Positions 1 to 9,355 of a stretch of 64,000 bases of DNA are shown one piece after another. The stretch spans positions 1-64,000 of the forward strand of contig OKRB01000013.1 of assembly GCA_900290245.1 (NCBI GenBank). The letters run 5' to 3'. The position numbers were made by a program, and so were the translations under genes. The notes below the pieces were generated by a model. It was not told the DNA's origin. It was given only the letters and a program-made list of their open reading frames with translations, and did not search any database. Source of the stretch: Candidatus Sulfuritelmatomonas gaucii. GTDB lineage: Bacteria; Acidobacteriota; Terriglobia; Terriglobales; Acidobacteriaceae. Position 1 is the first letter of the stretch. The number at the start of each line of letters is the position of its first letter.

Positions 1-106
1 AATCATCGCAGGAGATTTCGCGAGGGGCCATGCGAGTACCACTTCGCATTCGGGTAAACTAGGCGAGCCCGTAGACATTGTCCCAGAGATAGACTAAAGT
101 GCGCAT

Positions 107-1630
107 GTGACTTACCGACCCGCGCAACTGCCCATCATCGCGCGCGCTCAGTGTAATAAAAGACTTGTCGCCGCCATCGATATCCGGAGAACTTGCACCT
201 ATAACGAACTCCTTGATGCATCCATGCGCGTCGCCAAAGCATTGCTTGCCGGGCGCGCGGATCTCCATGAGGAACGCGTAGCCTTTCTCCTGCCGCCTGG
301 AATCCCATGGATCGCAACCCTTTGGGGAATCTGGCAAGCTGGCGGAATTGCGGTTCCCTTGGCGCTTGGCTCGGCGCGTCCGGAGTTGGAGCATTACATA
401 GGCGACGCCGGCGCATCGGCAATAATCTTCGATGCGGCCACTGAGGCAATGGCCGAACCGATTGCTTCTGCACAGAACATCGCCACGCTTACTTACAAAG
501 AAATTCAAAATGGAGCGCTGATTGAGTTGCCGGATGTCGCTATTGAGCGGCGGGCGATGATTCTCTACACGAGCGGCACCACGAACCGGCCGAAGGGAGT
601 GGTTGCCACTCACGCCAACATTGCCGCACAGATCTCGACTCTGGTGGAGGCCTGGGAGTGGCAGGCCGATGATCGTACTCTGCTTTGCCTGCCTCTGCAT
701 CATGTTCATGGAATTATCAATGTCGTCTCTTGCGCGCTCTGGTCGGGGGCGACCTGCGAGATGATGACGCGCTTCGATGCCAATGTCGTGTGGGAACGAA
801 TCGCCAGCGGCGTTTTAACGGTATTCATGGCTGTTCCGACCATCTATCTCCGTCTCATCTCTGCCTGGGAGGCGGCCCCGGCCCTGCGGCAATTGGAGTT
901 GAGCCATGCGGCGGCCAAGTTGCGCTTGATGGTCTCCGGTTCCGCGGCGCTTCCGGTAAGCACGCTGGAGCGCTGGAAGGAGATCAGTGGGCACATTCTG
1001 CTGGAACGCTACGGCATGACGGAGATCGGCATGGCCCTTTCCAATCCGTTGCACGGCAAACGCGTCCCCGGTAGCGTCGGCATTCCGTTGCCTGGCGTCC
1101 AGGTTCGGTTGTGCGGACAGGACGGCGAGCCGGTGGCCGAAGGTATTCCTGGTGAGATCGAAGTGCGCGGTCCCAGCGTTTTCTCAGAGTATTGGGGTAA
1201 GCCCGAGGCCACGCGAGAGGCTTTCCACGAGGGCTGGTTTCGCACTGGCGATACGGCTGTTGCAGAAAATAGTGTCTATCGCATTCTCGGCCGCACCAGC
1301 ATCGATATTCTCAAGACCGGCGGACATAAGGTTTCCGCGTTAGAGATCGAGGAGGTGCTACTCCAGCATCCTGGGATCGCAGAGTGTGCGGTGGTCGGCG
1401 TCGCCGATGAGGAGTGGGGACAACGAGTTGCTGCCGCCGTCGTTTTGCGGGCCGGTGCGGCGCTCAGTTTGGATTCACTCCGGGCCTGGGCCAGGGAACT
1501 ACTTGCGGGTCATGAGTTGCCTTCCCGACTCCTGGTGCTGGAAGCTCTTCCTCGCAATGCCATGGGCAAGGTGATGAAGCCGGCGGTCACTAATCTCTTC
1601 AGCGAGACGACCATTCAAATGAGAAGTTAG
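107..1630 (+). CDS. AMP-binding acyl-CoA synthetase (malonyl-CoA synthetase/MatB-like)
   Basis: 507-aa ORF with adenylation motifs 'MILYTSGTTNRPKGVV', 'ERYGMTEIGMALSNP', 'GWFRTGDTAV' and C-terminal 'PRNAMGKVMK'; GTG start. Confidence 0.88.
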   Translation: MTYRPAQLPIIARAQCNKRLVAAIDIRRTCTYNELLDASMRVAKALLAGRADLHEERVAFLLPPGIPWIATLWGIWQAGGIAVPLALGSARPELEHYIGDAGASAIIFDAATEAMAEPIASAQNIATLTYKEIQNGALIELPDVAIERRAMILYTSGTTNRPKGVVATHANIAAQISTLVEAWEWQADDRTLLCLPLHHVHGIINVVSCALWSGATCEMMTRFDANVVWERIASGVLTVFMAVPTIYLRLISAWEAAPALRQLELSHAAAKLRLMVSGSAALPVSTLERWKEISGHILLERYGMTEIGMALSNPLHGKRVPGSVGIPLPGVQVRLCGQDGEPVAEGIPGEIEVRGPSVFSEYWGKPEATREAFHEGWFRTGDTAVAENSVYRILGRTSIDILKTGGHKVSALEIEEVLLQHPGIAECAVVGVADEEWGQRVAAAVVLRAGAALSLDSLRAWARELLAGHELPSRLLVLEALPRNAMGKVMKPAVTNLFSETTIQMRS

Positions 1631-1654
1631 GGATTGGTCTGGCCTTTAAGTGGC

Positions 1655-1770
1655 CTAGACATCAAGGGCGAAAGCAGTGGTTGCGTGGCCGAGCTGTTCT
1701 GAGATCACCGTTGCCGGGACGTCGGCCGAAAGTGCCAGGGTACCCGCGATTGAGCAGAAGAAAGCACGGG
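1655..1770 (-). pseudogene. C-terminal relic of a tyrosine recombinase/integrase
   Basis: Minus-strand translation 'GTLALSADVPATVISEQLGHATTAFALDV*' matches the LGH..ST/TAF.LDVYSH box of phage-type integrases; stop falls where Tyr is expected; no upstream catalytic domain visible. Confidence 0.6.
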
Positions 1771-2490
1771 GAAAGGTGAAATGAGCTTTTTGGTGTTTGG
1801 CACGATCCCTGAACCAGCCCCGCCCGCCACAACACACACTGGTTGTTTTTGTTTTTTTCACCGCCCTAGCACAATCGTTTTTTCGATGATCAACGGCTTT
1901 GGGTGAAGCTCCGCAGCGCGTTTGTGTATGGCGGGAGGAAACCCACCAACAACCCGCAATCCGTCCGCCAGCCTCATCCCTCCGCGCAGATGATCGTGCG
2001 GACACGCTCCTTTTCCGGTCGAATCCTCTACGGGAATTGACCAGACCGGCGATGAAGCCGCACTCCTGTGCGCCTCCGCGTACTCTTCTCGACGTTCAGT
2101 GTTGAGGCCTGCAAGGTGGCTCAGAGAAGGAAAGCTCTTGACGCCACTGACGAAAAAGCAAATCAAGGCCGTGGAAAAGACGTTGAGAGCAAAAGTCCCA
2201 AAACAGACTTTCCCTCTCAACTTGCAAATCCCGCACACTACGCGGGATTCGCACTTTCACACCGCCTCTACTACGGCTAACTTTTAACAACCGGACTCTT
2301 CATTTGTTCCAAAAAGCGGACATTTTCACTTGCTAACGACACTGCCGAGTTGGCGACAACCCAACCACAATTCGGGTGGTCTTGTAGGACTTGTGCTGCA
2401 TGGGCGACAACCGTTGGAACGATGCAACATGGCGAGGACGGACCGAGGACAGAATCGGCTCGCATGGCGCATGAGAACTGGTTCTTGCAC

Positions 2491-3390
2491 TTACGCCCAG
2501 AGCCGCCGTGGATAGTACCCCGCCTCGATCATGTGGTGAATGTTCTGCATCGCGCGCGAATGATCCTCACGATAGGTCATCCCAAACCAGGAATCTGCGC
2601 TGGGAAGCACTTTCACTCGCATCCTTCCTTCGGTGATCAGCTCGTGCACTGTGTTCGGCAAATAGCATTCGGAGTCGGGGTCGCCGCCATGGCTCTTCAG
2701 GAAGTTCTCGAACTTCTCGGCCATGGGGTTGAGAGCATCCGGTCGGAAGCCCCACATGTTCAACGAGACCACCTCGTTGCCGGAGAGCTTCATTTCCTGC
2801 CCGGCTGCGTCGACGCAGACCGCGTGGCCGCCCTGGCGTTCCACATTCTTGTGCTCAAGAATCCCCTTGAGGAAGCCTTCCTCATCGAGTTGGCAAATTC
2901 CGCGCGCGACCGGCCCGCTCTCCGGCAGCGTGTTGCGCAAGACGTAGCCCACCATGGCGCAATCGTCGGTGCCTGCCTGGAGATGACGCGCCAGAGCCGA
3001 ATAGCTCTGAGCCCCGTAAAAGTCATCCACGTTGATCACTGCGAAGGGCTCGCGAATCTGGCTTACGGCGGAAAGCACAGCGTGTGTTGTGCCCCAGGGC
3101 TTGTTCCTTCCGTGCGGTACCTGGAATCCCCACGGAATCCGCATCACGTCCTGATAGACGTACTCGACCGCGAAGTTGCGGATGAGTCGCGCGCCCAGTG
3201 TTTCCCTCACCGCACGGTCGATGTCTCTGCGGATCACGAAGACAATCTTGACGAAGCCGGCCTTTCGGGCGTCGTAGAGTGAGTACTCGAGAAGGGTCTC
3301 TCCCTGCGGGCCTACCGGTTCTATGACCTTAACGCCGCCGTACCGGTTGCCCTTGCCGGCGGCAAGAACGAGCAATGTTGAGCCGAACAT
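2491..3390 (-). CDS. Sugar nucleotidyltransferase (NTP_transferase family)
   Basis: N-terminal 'MFGSTLLVLAAGKGNRYGGVKVIEPVGPQGETLLEYSLYDA' is the pyrophosphorylase signature; start set at the internal Met of the 335-aa ORF. Confidence 0.8.
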   Translation of the reverse strand: MFGSTLLVLAAGKGNRYGGVKVIEPVGPQGETLLEYSLYDARKAGFVKIVFVIRRDIDRAVRETLGARLIRNFAVEYVYQDVMRIPWGFQVPHGRNKPWGTTHAVLSAVSQIREPFAVINVDDFYGAQSYSALARHLQAGTDDCAMVGYVLRNTLPESGPVARGICQLDEEGFLKGILEHKNVERQGGHAVCVDAAGQEMKLSGNEVVSLNMWGFRPDALNPMAEKFENFLKSHGGDPDSECYLPNTVHELITEGRMRVKVLPSADSWFGMTYREDHSRAMQNIHHMIEAGYYPRRLWA

Positions 3391-3967
3391 GACGACTCTC
3401 CTTTTTCGGTCGAGGGCAGTGAGGCCGCGCCGCAGCCGCGCGGCTTTACACGCGTTGCCGAAGCGCTCCTGCTTCCGCCGCCAGACTGTCCCGGTCACCG
3501 GTAGTGTACAGCGCCAAATGCGAGGGATTCGAGGACGGTTGAAGCCAAGTAGCCTTATGAGGGACCGCCAAACGCATGGATGCGGACGGACTAAAGCGCA
3601 ACTAAAGCGCGCATGCCGCTCGTGCGTTTTTCAAGGGATTATTTGGACCTTCGCGGGAGGTTTACGGTTTGGGGGCGGTGTGTGGTTTGTGGTTGTATTA
3701 CAGAGCCCCCTTACCCCCACAATTTCATAAACAGAGAATGGTTTCAATCAGCCTGGCAATTTCACCGGTCAAATTCGAGCGTTGACCAACCAAGTTGTAT
3801 GCCTGAGGCGGAGGCTTTTGGACCTCCGCCCCTTGTGGTTTGAGTAGTTGAGTTGCTCTGCAATTCGCCCGGCAACTGGCGAAACGTGAAAACATTAGTG
3901 CGAATTTTGGCCGCCGCGCGCTTATGCCTCCTCGATTGGTTGATTAGTTGATTGGGTAATTCTCTGA

Positions 3968-4047
3968 TCAAATGATTTCTGATTGAATGATTCAGAGATT
4001 GAATGATTCAGAGATTGAATGATTTGGAGATTGAAAGATTAAGTGAT
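3968..4047. repeat. Degenerate tandem repeat, about 5 x 16 bp (consensus tgaatgattcagagat)
   Basis: Direct reading: tcaaatgatttctgat/tgaatgattcagagat/tgaatgattcagagat/tgaatgatttggagat/tgaaagattaagtgat. Confidence 0.85.
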
Positions 4048-4558
4048 TCGGGATGCGTGTTCTTCGTTTTCATCTCAGCTCGATTTTCAGAATATCGGTC
4101 ACGCGGCTGTACACTAGCACATCAGGCTTGGTGCCTTCCTTTGCATCTGCCGTGCAGTCCGCTATTCGCACCAAATAGACAACAAACGGGTCTGTGAACT
4201 TGTCCAGCGCCATATCCTGTCCATTGCGGGGAGGTGATCCGTTTGCTAGACTCCAAGCCTTCTAAAACTTCGACCGCCGTCCTTGTGGTCGCGGGACAGA
4301 CTTGTCACCGAAATTGAGAAAGTAACTCACGAGTGTTACGGAGTCGAGTAAAGAAAACTCCAACCTGAGGCTCCAGCGCCGGAAGGCTACGCACCACACC
4401 GGGCCTTACGAGCCGACGCAGACGGCCTGATATTCGCCTGGAGCAACGCGCGGCAGGTCCACTCCCTGCCTGGTCAGGCTGGGGCTCTCTTTTGGGTTGC
4501 GCACCATTGAATGGCTTCTCCATTTACCCCTGCTCCAGGTCCGCAAACAATTCGGCGG

Positions 4559-4783
4559 TCACCAAGTCTCCTCCAGCCGCGGCCGTCTTCCCTGAGTCCT
4601 GCGGCTCTGTTCAATCTGGCCAGCAAGCCATGCCCCCACTTCGGCTTCGACACGACCCACCGCGCGTGCACCCAAGGAGGCAGGCCTTGGAAAGCTGCCT
4701 TCTGTGATGCGGAGGTAGATGGTTGAACGAGAGAGTCCGGTTCGTGCCTTGACGGCCGGGAGCCGGAGAATAATGTGAGCCAT
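4559..4783 (-). CDS. AlpA-family phage/island transcriptional regulator (MerR-like HTH)
   Basis: 74 aa 'ILRLPAVKARTGLSRSTIYLRITEGSFPRPASLGARAVGRVEAEVGAWLAGQIEQSR' is the canonical AlpA layout. Confidence 0.85.
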   Translation of the reverse strand: MAHIILRLPAVKARTGLSRSTIYLRITEGSFPRPASLGARAVGRVEAEVGAWLAGQIEQSRRTQGRRPRLEETW

Positions 4784-4998
4784 GTTTGAATCCCCCTGTA
4801 CTCAGTGAGAATAGAATCGGAGGACAGAAACCCAATGGACAGAACCCATGCCACACTTGTGTCCGCTTCGGGAGGAGACAAATCGTCGTGTCCGCCGGTA
4901 CGAGAGATCCGGTAGCGAGAGCCTTTAATGGGCTTCATACCAACAACCCCCTGAATCAACTCGATGATTCGAACTGCAAATTCTTGTGGGCGCTGTTG

Positions 4999-5517
4999 AT
5001 GATGTATGCCGAGGTAACCAGCCCGAGGAAGACAAGGAATGCGGTTCTTGATCAATTGGAGCGCGTATCCAAAACGGTGTCTAAGGTTGTGGCTGATGCT
5101 ACAAAAGTGGCGGCAAGATTGGAATCAGAGATATTTCTAGGGCCTTTTGTTGAGCCACTCCGCCCGTTCCTCGTCGGCTTCGAGGATCTCCCGATGCGGC
5201 TCGTGCAGTTCTCGAATCGGCTAGAAATGGTGCTCGATTCAACTGGAAAGTGCGGTCATAAGCGCCAGAACCTTGCAGCCCAGTTTCTGATCCAAGCGTC
5301 CGAGTTCGTCCGATTGAAGACCGGCCAGCACAATGATGAGCATGTCGCCGACCTGTTTCAGCAGATCGGGAAACGCTCCGTGAAACTGGATCTATCAGGA
5401 GACGCGATCCGCAAGAAGAGAAAGTACCTCAAGGACCAGAATCCGATCGCCTTGGCTAGCGCAGTGAGAAGGGCTAGGCGCCATTGCCAAGATTCAAAGC
5501 CCTCGACCGCATCTTAG
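4999..5517 (+). CDS. Hypothetical protein (accessory-region orphan)
   Basis: ORF from internal ATG 4999; low-complexity-free sequence 'NLAAQFLIQASEFVRLKTGQHNDEHVADLFQQIGKRS...LSGDAIRKKRKYLKDQ', lying divergently to AlpA. Confidence 0.55.
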   Translation: MMYAEVTSPRKTRNAVLDQLERVSKTVSKVVADATKVAARLESEIFLGPFVEPLRPFLVGFEDLPMRLVQFSNRLEMVLDSTGKCGHKRQNLAAQFLIQASEFVRLKTGQHNDEHVADLFQQIGKRSVKLDLSGDAIRKKRKYLKDQNPIALASAVRRARRHCQDSKPSTAS

Positions 5518-5794
5518 CTCGGACTTGCGAGAGGTCAGCGGTCGTGCTTCAGCAACCAGCCGCAACCGGCGCCAGATACGCCATGCGCCGCACCAAGGCC
5601 GTCCCTGGCTCGCGTGGCACTGCCCCAAGGAAATCGACGCGTTTCGAAATCCATTGGCACTTCGGTGGAGGAGGAGGCCAGTTTATGTCTCCAGTATGTC
5701 TCCGGGGGAGCACGTTTTCTAAATGCCTCATGAATATTGACGATTCTCGCGTTTTCCACTTTTTGCATCGGAAAGTGACAGCTTTTTACATTTT

Positions 5795-8209
5795 CTAGCT
5801 CTCGAGATTGGCTGCTTCTGCAGCCAGCGACACGGCACCGGAATGCAGTCCCGGTGAGGACGCCGTTACTACGATGCTGCCGTGGTTCGCTTGCGCCCTG
5901 ATGAATGCGATACAGCGTCCCTCATAGGCACTGCGCTTGTTTGCCTGGAAGGGTTCGTGGGTGGTGTTGTCGCCGTTGTCTACCGCAGCAACCAGCCCTG
6001 GCCCGCGCACGGTGAAGCTGATGAGATTATCTGAGTTGGGAACAACGACTCCATGCGCATCGACGACTTTCGCCTCGATATAATCCACGTGATCCCAGCC
6101 AGGCGCAATCTGTCTGCGATCAGCCGAGAGCACGATCTTCGCCGGAGCCCCCGCAGTACGCAGTTCGTCGGCGGCGACAACGCGGCCGCTATTGGTGGCG
6201 ATCGCGCGCAGCGTGCCCGGAACGAAAGGAACCTGCCAGGTGCGCGGCGAAGCGTCAGGATGAATCGCCTGCGTACCCAGCGACTTGCCATTCAACATCA
6301 ATTCCACCTGCTCAACGTTGCTGTAGACTTCCACGGTTTCTGTGTGCGGACTTGTATGGAGCGGCGTCCAGTCGGCGAAGAGAACCTGGCGAGGGCGCCT
6401 GGGATCTGTGGCTTCACCGGGATCCACGGGTGCTGCCGCGCCAGGCGCAACACGGCGCACGATACGGACCATCGGCGTAGCCGACCACCAGCTGTCTCGC
6501 TTCAGGCCGTCGATATGCGGATCGTCGGTGCGGTCGACCAGGCCGGAGCTGTTGCCGATGTACGGCCACGCATGTGCCTCACCGAGATAATCGGCTGCTG
6601 ACCAAATGAACTGACCGGCACACGGCGGGTTGTCGCGCAGGGCCAGCCAAGCTTCGCGGCCATGGCCGTTTTCTGTGCCGATAATCTTGCGCGTCAGCTT
6701 TTGCTCGTGCGCAGCGAGGATTTCATTCTCGCGGTAGTTTTGGCCGACGACGTCGAGCATATCGGCCAGGCCGTTGTCGTAGTCGTGGCTGACGTTGGGA
6801 CGGAAAAGCGCCATGGTTACCGGTCGCGTGGGATCGTACTGGTGAAAGACCTGAATGAGAGAGGCAAGAATGGAATGCGCGAGCGGGGCATTGGGAGTGT
6901 CGTGAATCTCGTTGCCCGCACTCCACAGGATGATGCTGGGATGATTGCGGTCGCGTAGAACAGTGTCGCGCGTGTCGGCCGCAGACCACTGGTTGAAGTA
7001 GAGGTGATAGTCGTAGCGATTCTTGCCCACTGTCCAGCAATCAAACATCTCGTCCATCACGAGAAAACCCATCTGATCGCAGAGTTCGAGAAAATCCGGC
7101 GAGGGCGGATTGTGCGCAGTACGAATCGCATTGACGCCGAGTCTGCGCAGGGCCGTGAGCCGATGGCGCCATGCATCGAGTGGGACAGCCGCGCCGAATG
7201 CACCATATTCGGCGTGAAGGCACGCACCTTTGATCTTGAAATTCCGTCCGTTCAGCCAGAAGCCAGTGGCAGGATCGAAGTGAAACTCGCGGATGCCAAA
7301 GGCGACAGAATCCTGATCGACGGCGCGGCCGTGGTCGAGCACGTCAACTTCGGCGCGATAGAGAACGGGATGATCTATGTCCCAGCGGTCGGGGTGCGGA
7401 ACAGGAATCTCGGCGGTGAAGACTGAAGAGCTACCAGGCGCGACGTCCTGCGCTGGAGTAGTGATGCGCTCGGCAAGCTTTCCCTCGGGACCGAAAAGAG
7501 ATATGCGCAAGAACGAGTTACGCGCGGTGTCAGATTGATTGATGACCGTGCTTTCGACGCGCACGGTGGCATGTTCAGCGGACACGGACTGTGTGCTGAC
7601 AAAGGTTCCCCATCCCTGTACATGCAAATCGCCGGTTTCAATCAGATGCACGTGGCGATAGATGCCTGCACCCGGCGCCCAGCGAGATGCTGGCTCTTCG
7701 GAGTCATCGCAGCGGACGGCGAGGACATTGGTTTCGCCGGCGCCGAAGCGGAGGTGGCCGGTGAGCTCGTAGCGGAAGCTGACGTAGCCATAGGGGCGAC
7801 GGCCGAGATGCGTGCCATTGATCCACACGTCGCTGTTGGCCATTACACCATCGAACACAATGAAAATGCGCTTATGGGCCGCACTCTGCGGCAACACGAA
7901 GTGCTTGCGATACCAGCCAATGCCTGCGGGAAGGAAAGCGCCGGCGGCGCCAGTTGGATTGGATTTGTCGAAGGGACCGGCAATGCTCCAGTCGTGGGGG
8001 ACATTCAGAGTCTGCCAGGCGGAGTCACTGAAGGCGGGCTCTTTAGCATTGGCAATGTCGCCGCGGGTGAATTGCCAGTTGGCGTCGAAGGACTGCGTTG
8101 AGCGCAGAGCGGGCTGAACGGCATTTCCTGCGGAAGACTGAGCGTGGGCCCAGGCAACGTTGCAGCAGGAGGCCGCGCCGAGCAGGAAGATGGACCAGAG
8201 CATTCGCAT
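5795..8209 (-). CDS. Glycoside hydrolase family 2 (beta-galactosidase-like), secreted
   Basis: Signal peptide from internal Met; 'DANWQFTRGD', 'NVPHDWSI', 'RTAHNPPSPDFLELCDQMGFLVMDEMFDCW', 'LRDRNHPSIILWSAGNEI' are GH2 motifs. Confidence 0.93.
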   Translation of the reverse strand: MRMLWSIFLLGAASCCNVAWAHAQSSAGNAVQPALRSTQSFDANWQFTRGDIANAKEPAFSDSAWQTLNVPHDWSIAGPFDKSNPTGAAGAFLPAGIGWYRKHFVLPQSAAHKRIFIVFDGVMANSDVWINGTHLGRRPYGYVSFRYELTGHLRFGAGETNVLAVRCDDSEEPASRWAPGAGIYRHVHLIETGDLHVQGWGTFVSTQSVSAEHATVRVESTVINQSDTARNSFLRISLFGPEGKLAERITTPAQDVAPGSSSVFTAEIPVPHPDRWDIDHPVLYRAEVDVLDHGRAVDQDSVAFGIREFHFDPATGFWLNGRNFKIKGACLHAEYGAFGAAVPLDAWRHRLTALRRLGVNAIRTAHNPPSPDFLELCDQMGFLVMDEMFDCWTVGKNRYDYHLYFNQWSAADTRDTVLRDRNHPSIILWSAGNEIHDTPNAPLAHSILASLIQVFHQYDPTRPVTMALFRPNVSHDYDNGLADMLDVVGQNYRENEILAAHEQKLTRKIIGTENGHGREAWLALRDNPPCAGQFIWSAADYLGEAHAWPYIGNSSGLVDRTDDPHIDGLKRDSWWSATPMVRIVRRVAPGAAAPVDPGEATDPRRPRQVLFADWTPLHTSPHTETVEVYSNVEQVELMLNGKSLGTQAIHPDASPRTWQVPFVPGTLRAIATNSGRVVAADELRTAGAPAKIVLSADRRQIAPGWDHVDYIEAKVVDAHGVVVPNSDNLISFTVRGPGLVAAVDNGDNTTHEPFQANKRSAYEGRCIAFIRAQANHGSIVVTASSPGLHSGAVSLAAEAANLES

Positions 8210-8492
8210 AAGAGACCTCGATTTGGTAAGCCGCGCAGAGTTGCAGGCGGCGATGCAGATCATTCGCACCAAGGTTATACTGCCGAGAGACCTGGCCGTT
8301 TTCGCACCGTCAATGACCCAACGACAGCGGACCACTCTTGGATTGCCTGTTTGTAGTTACTTCCTCGCGGGAACTGGTCGAAGGGCCATGGAATATCAGC
8401 ACGTGATCGAGACAGCGCCGCACCAGTGCGTAGCTAGGAGCGAGTCGCTGATTCGCTAGCCGGCCGGCGATTGAGTGCGTGGAGTGGATTGA

Positions 8493-9046
8493 ATGGCTAC
8501 GGAGATGCTCCGATCAACTGAGCGACTGAGTCTCGCAGACTCCTTGCGCGAGTTTCATACCGAGACTGGCCGCCCGCTGCTCGACCTCGTCGATGAATCA
8601 CCGGTGCTCCCGTGTTTCTTCGCCACTTTGCCTGCGCTTTTTGTGCGCAGGCCCTGGACCGCGTTTCCCAGGCGCATTCGCAGATTGAGGCGAAAGGCGT
8701 GCGGCCCGTCTTTGTGCATCTCGGCTCGCCGGAACGGGCGAAGCCTTACTTCGACTACTACCATCTCTCTGATGTGGAGAGGATCAGTAATCCGGAGGCA
8801 ACGCTGTATCAGCTTCCCGCCTTTGGTTTGTCGCGCACCAACCCTTATCTGCACTCGTTGCACCCGGCGGTCTTGATGGGCTGGCTCAGGGGCGCGCTGT
8901 TCAAGTATGGAATCGGGCTGATCAAGGAAGATGCGGAGCAGATGCCGGGCGTGTTCTTTCTGAAAGAGCGGAAGATTGTGCGTGCCTTTCGGCATCGAAC
9001 GATCGCCGATGAACCAGATTACCTGAAGCTGGTTGGCGCGGGATAA
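8493..9046 (+). pseudogene. Peroxiredoxin-like/thioredoxin-fold (AhpC/TSA-related) protein, split by a -1 frameshift
   Basis: Frame 1 (8493..) encodes 'LADSLREFHTETGRPLLDLVDESPVL'; the fold continues in another frame (8612..9046) as 'VFLRHFACAFCAQALDRVSQ...GVFFLKERKIVRAFRHRTIADEPDYLKLV'; shift at the ctccc run near 8607-8611. Confidence 0.75.
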
Positions 9047-9355
9047 TGCGAATTCAGTAGCCCCATGCTCTCCCAGATCTCATCATCTGGACCTCCGCCA
9101 CATGGACGTCGTGCTGTCCGTGGAGCCCTGGACATGGGGGCGCCCATGGTTGCGCCTGATTTGCATCCCTAGAGCCGAGCCACCCGCCAGCCCGAACGCA
9201 TTCCTTTTATTGCCGGATGGTTTGGGGAATTTCAAAAGACTTCCACAGTTCTCTTATAGGTTTTGCCAACGTCCTGACTGATCATATTCTCATTACTACG
9301 CGAGATGGAGATCTCTGGAGATTTCTCGTCTTCCAGTTGACCCAGATCTTGTTCG

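Noticed and set aside
2350-3282. 310-aa plus-strand ORF
   Set aside because: Antisense to the clear nucleotidyltransferase gene; no domain-like motifs.
4474-5055. 193-aa minus ORF overlapping AlpA and the orphan ORF
   Set aside because: Overlaps two better-supported genes and has no recognisable motif.
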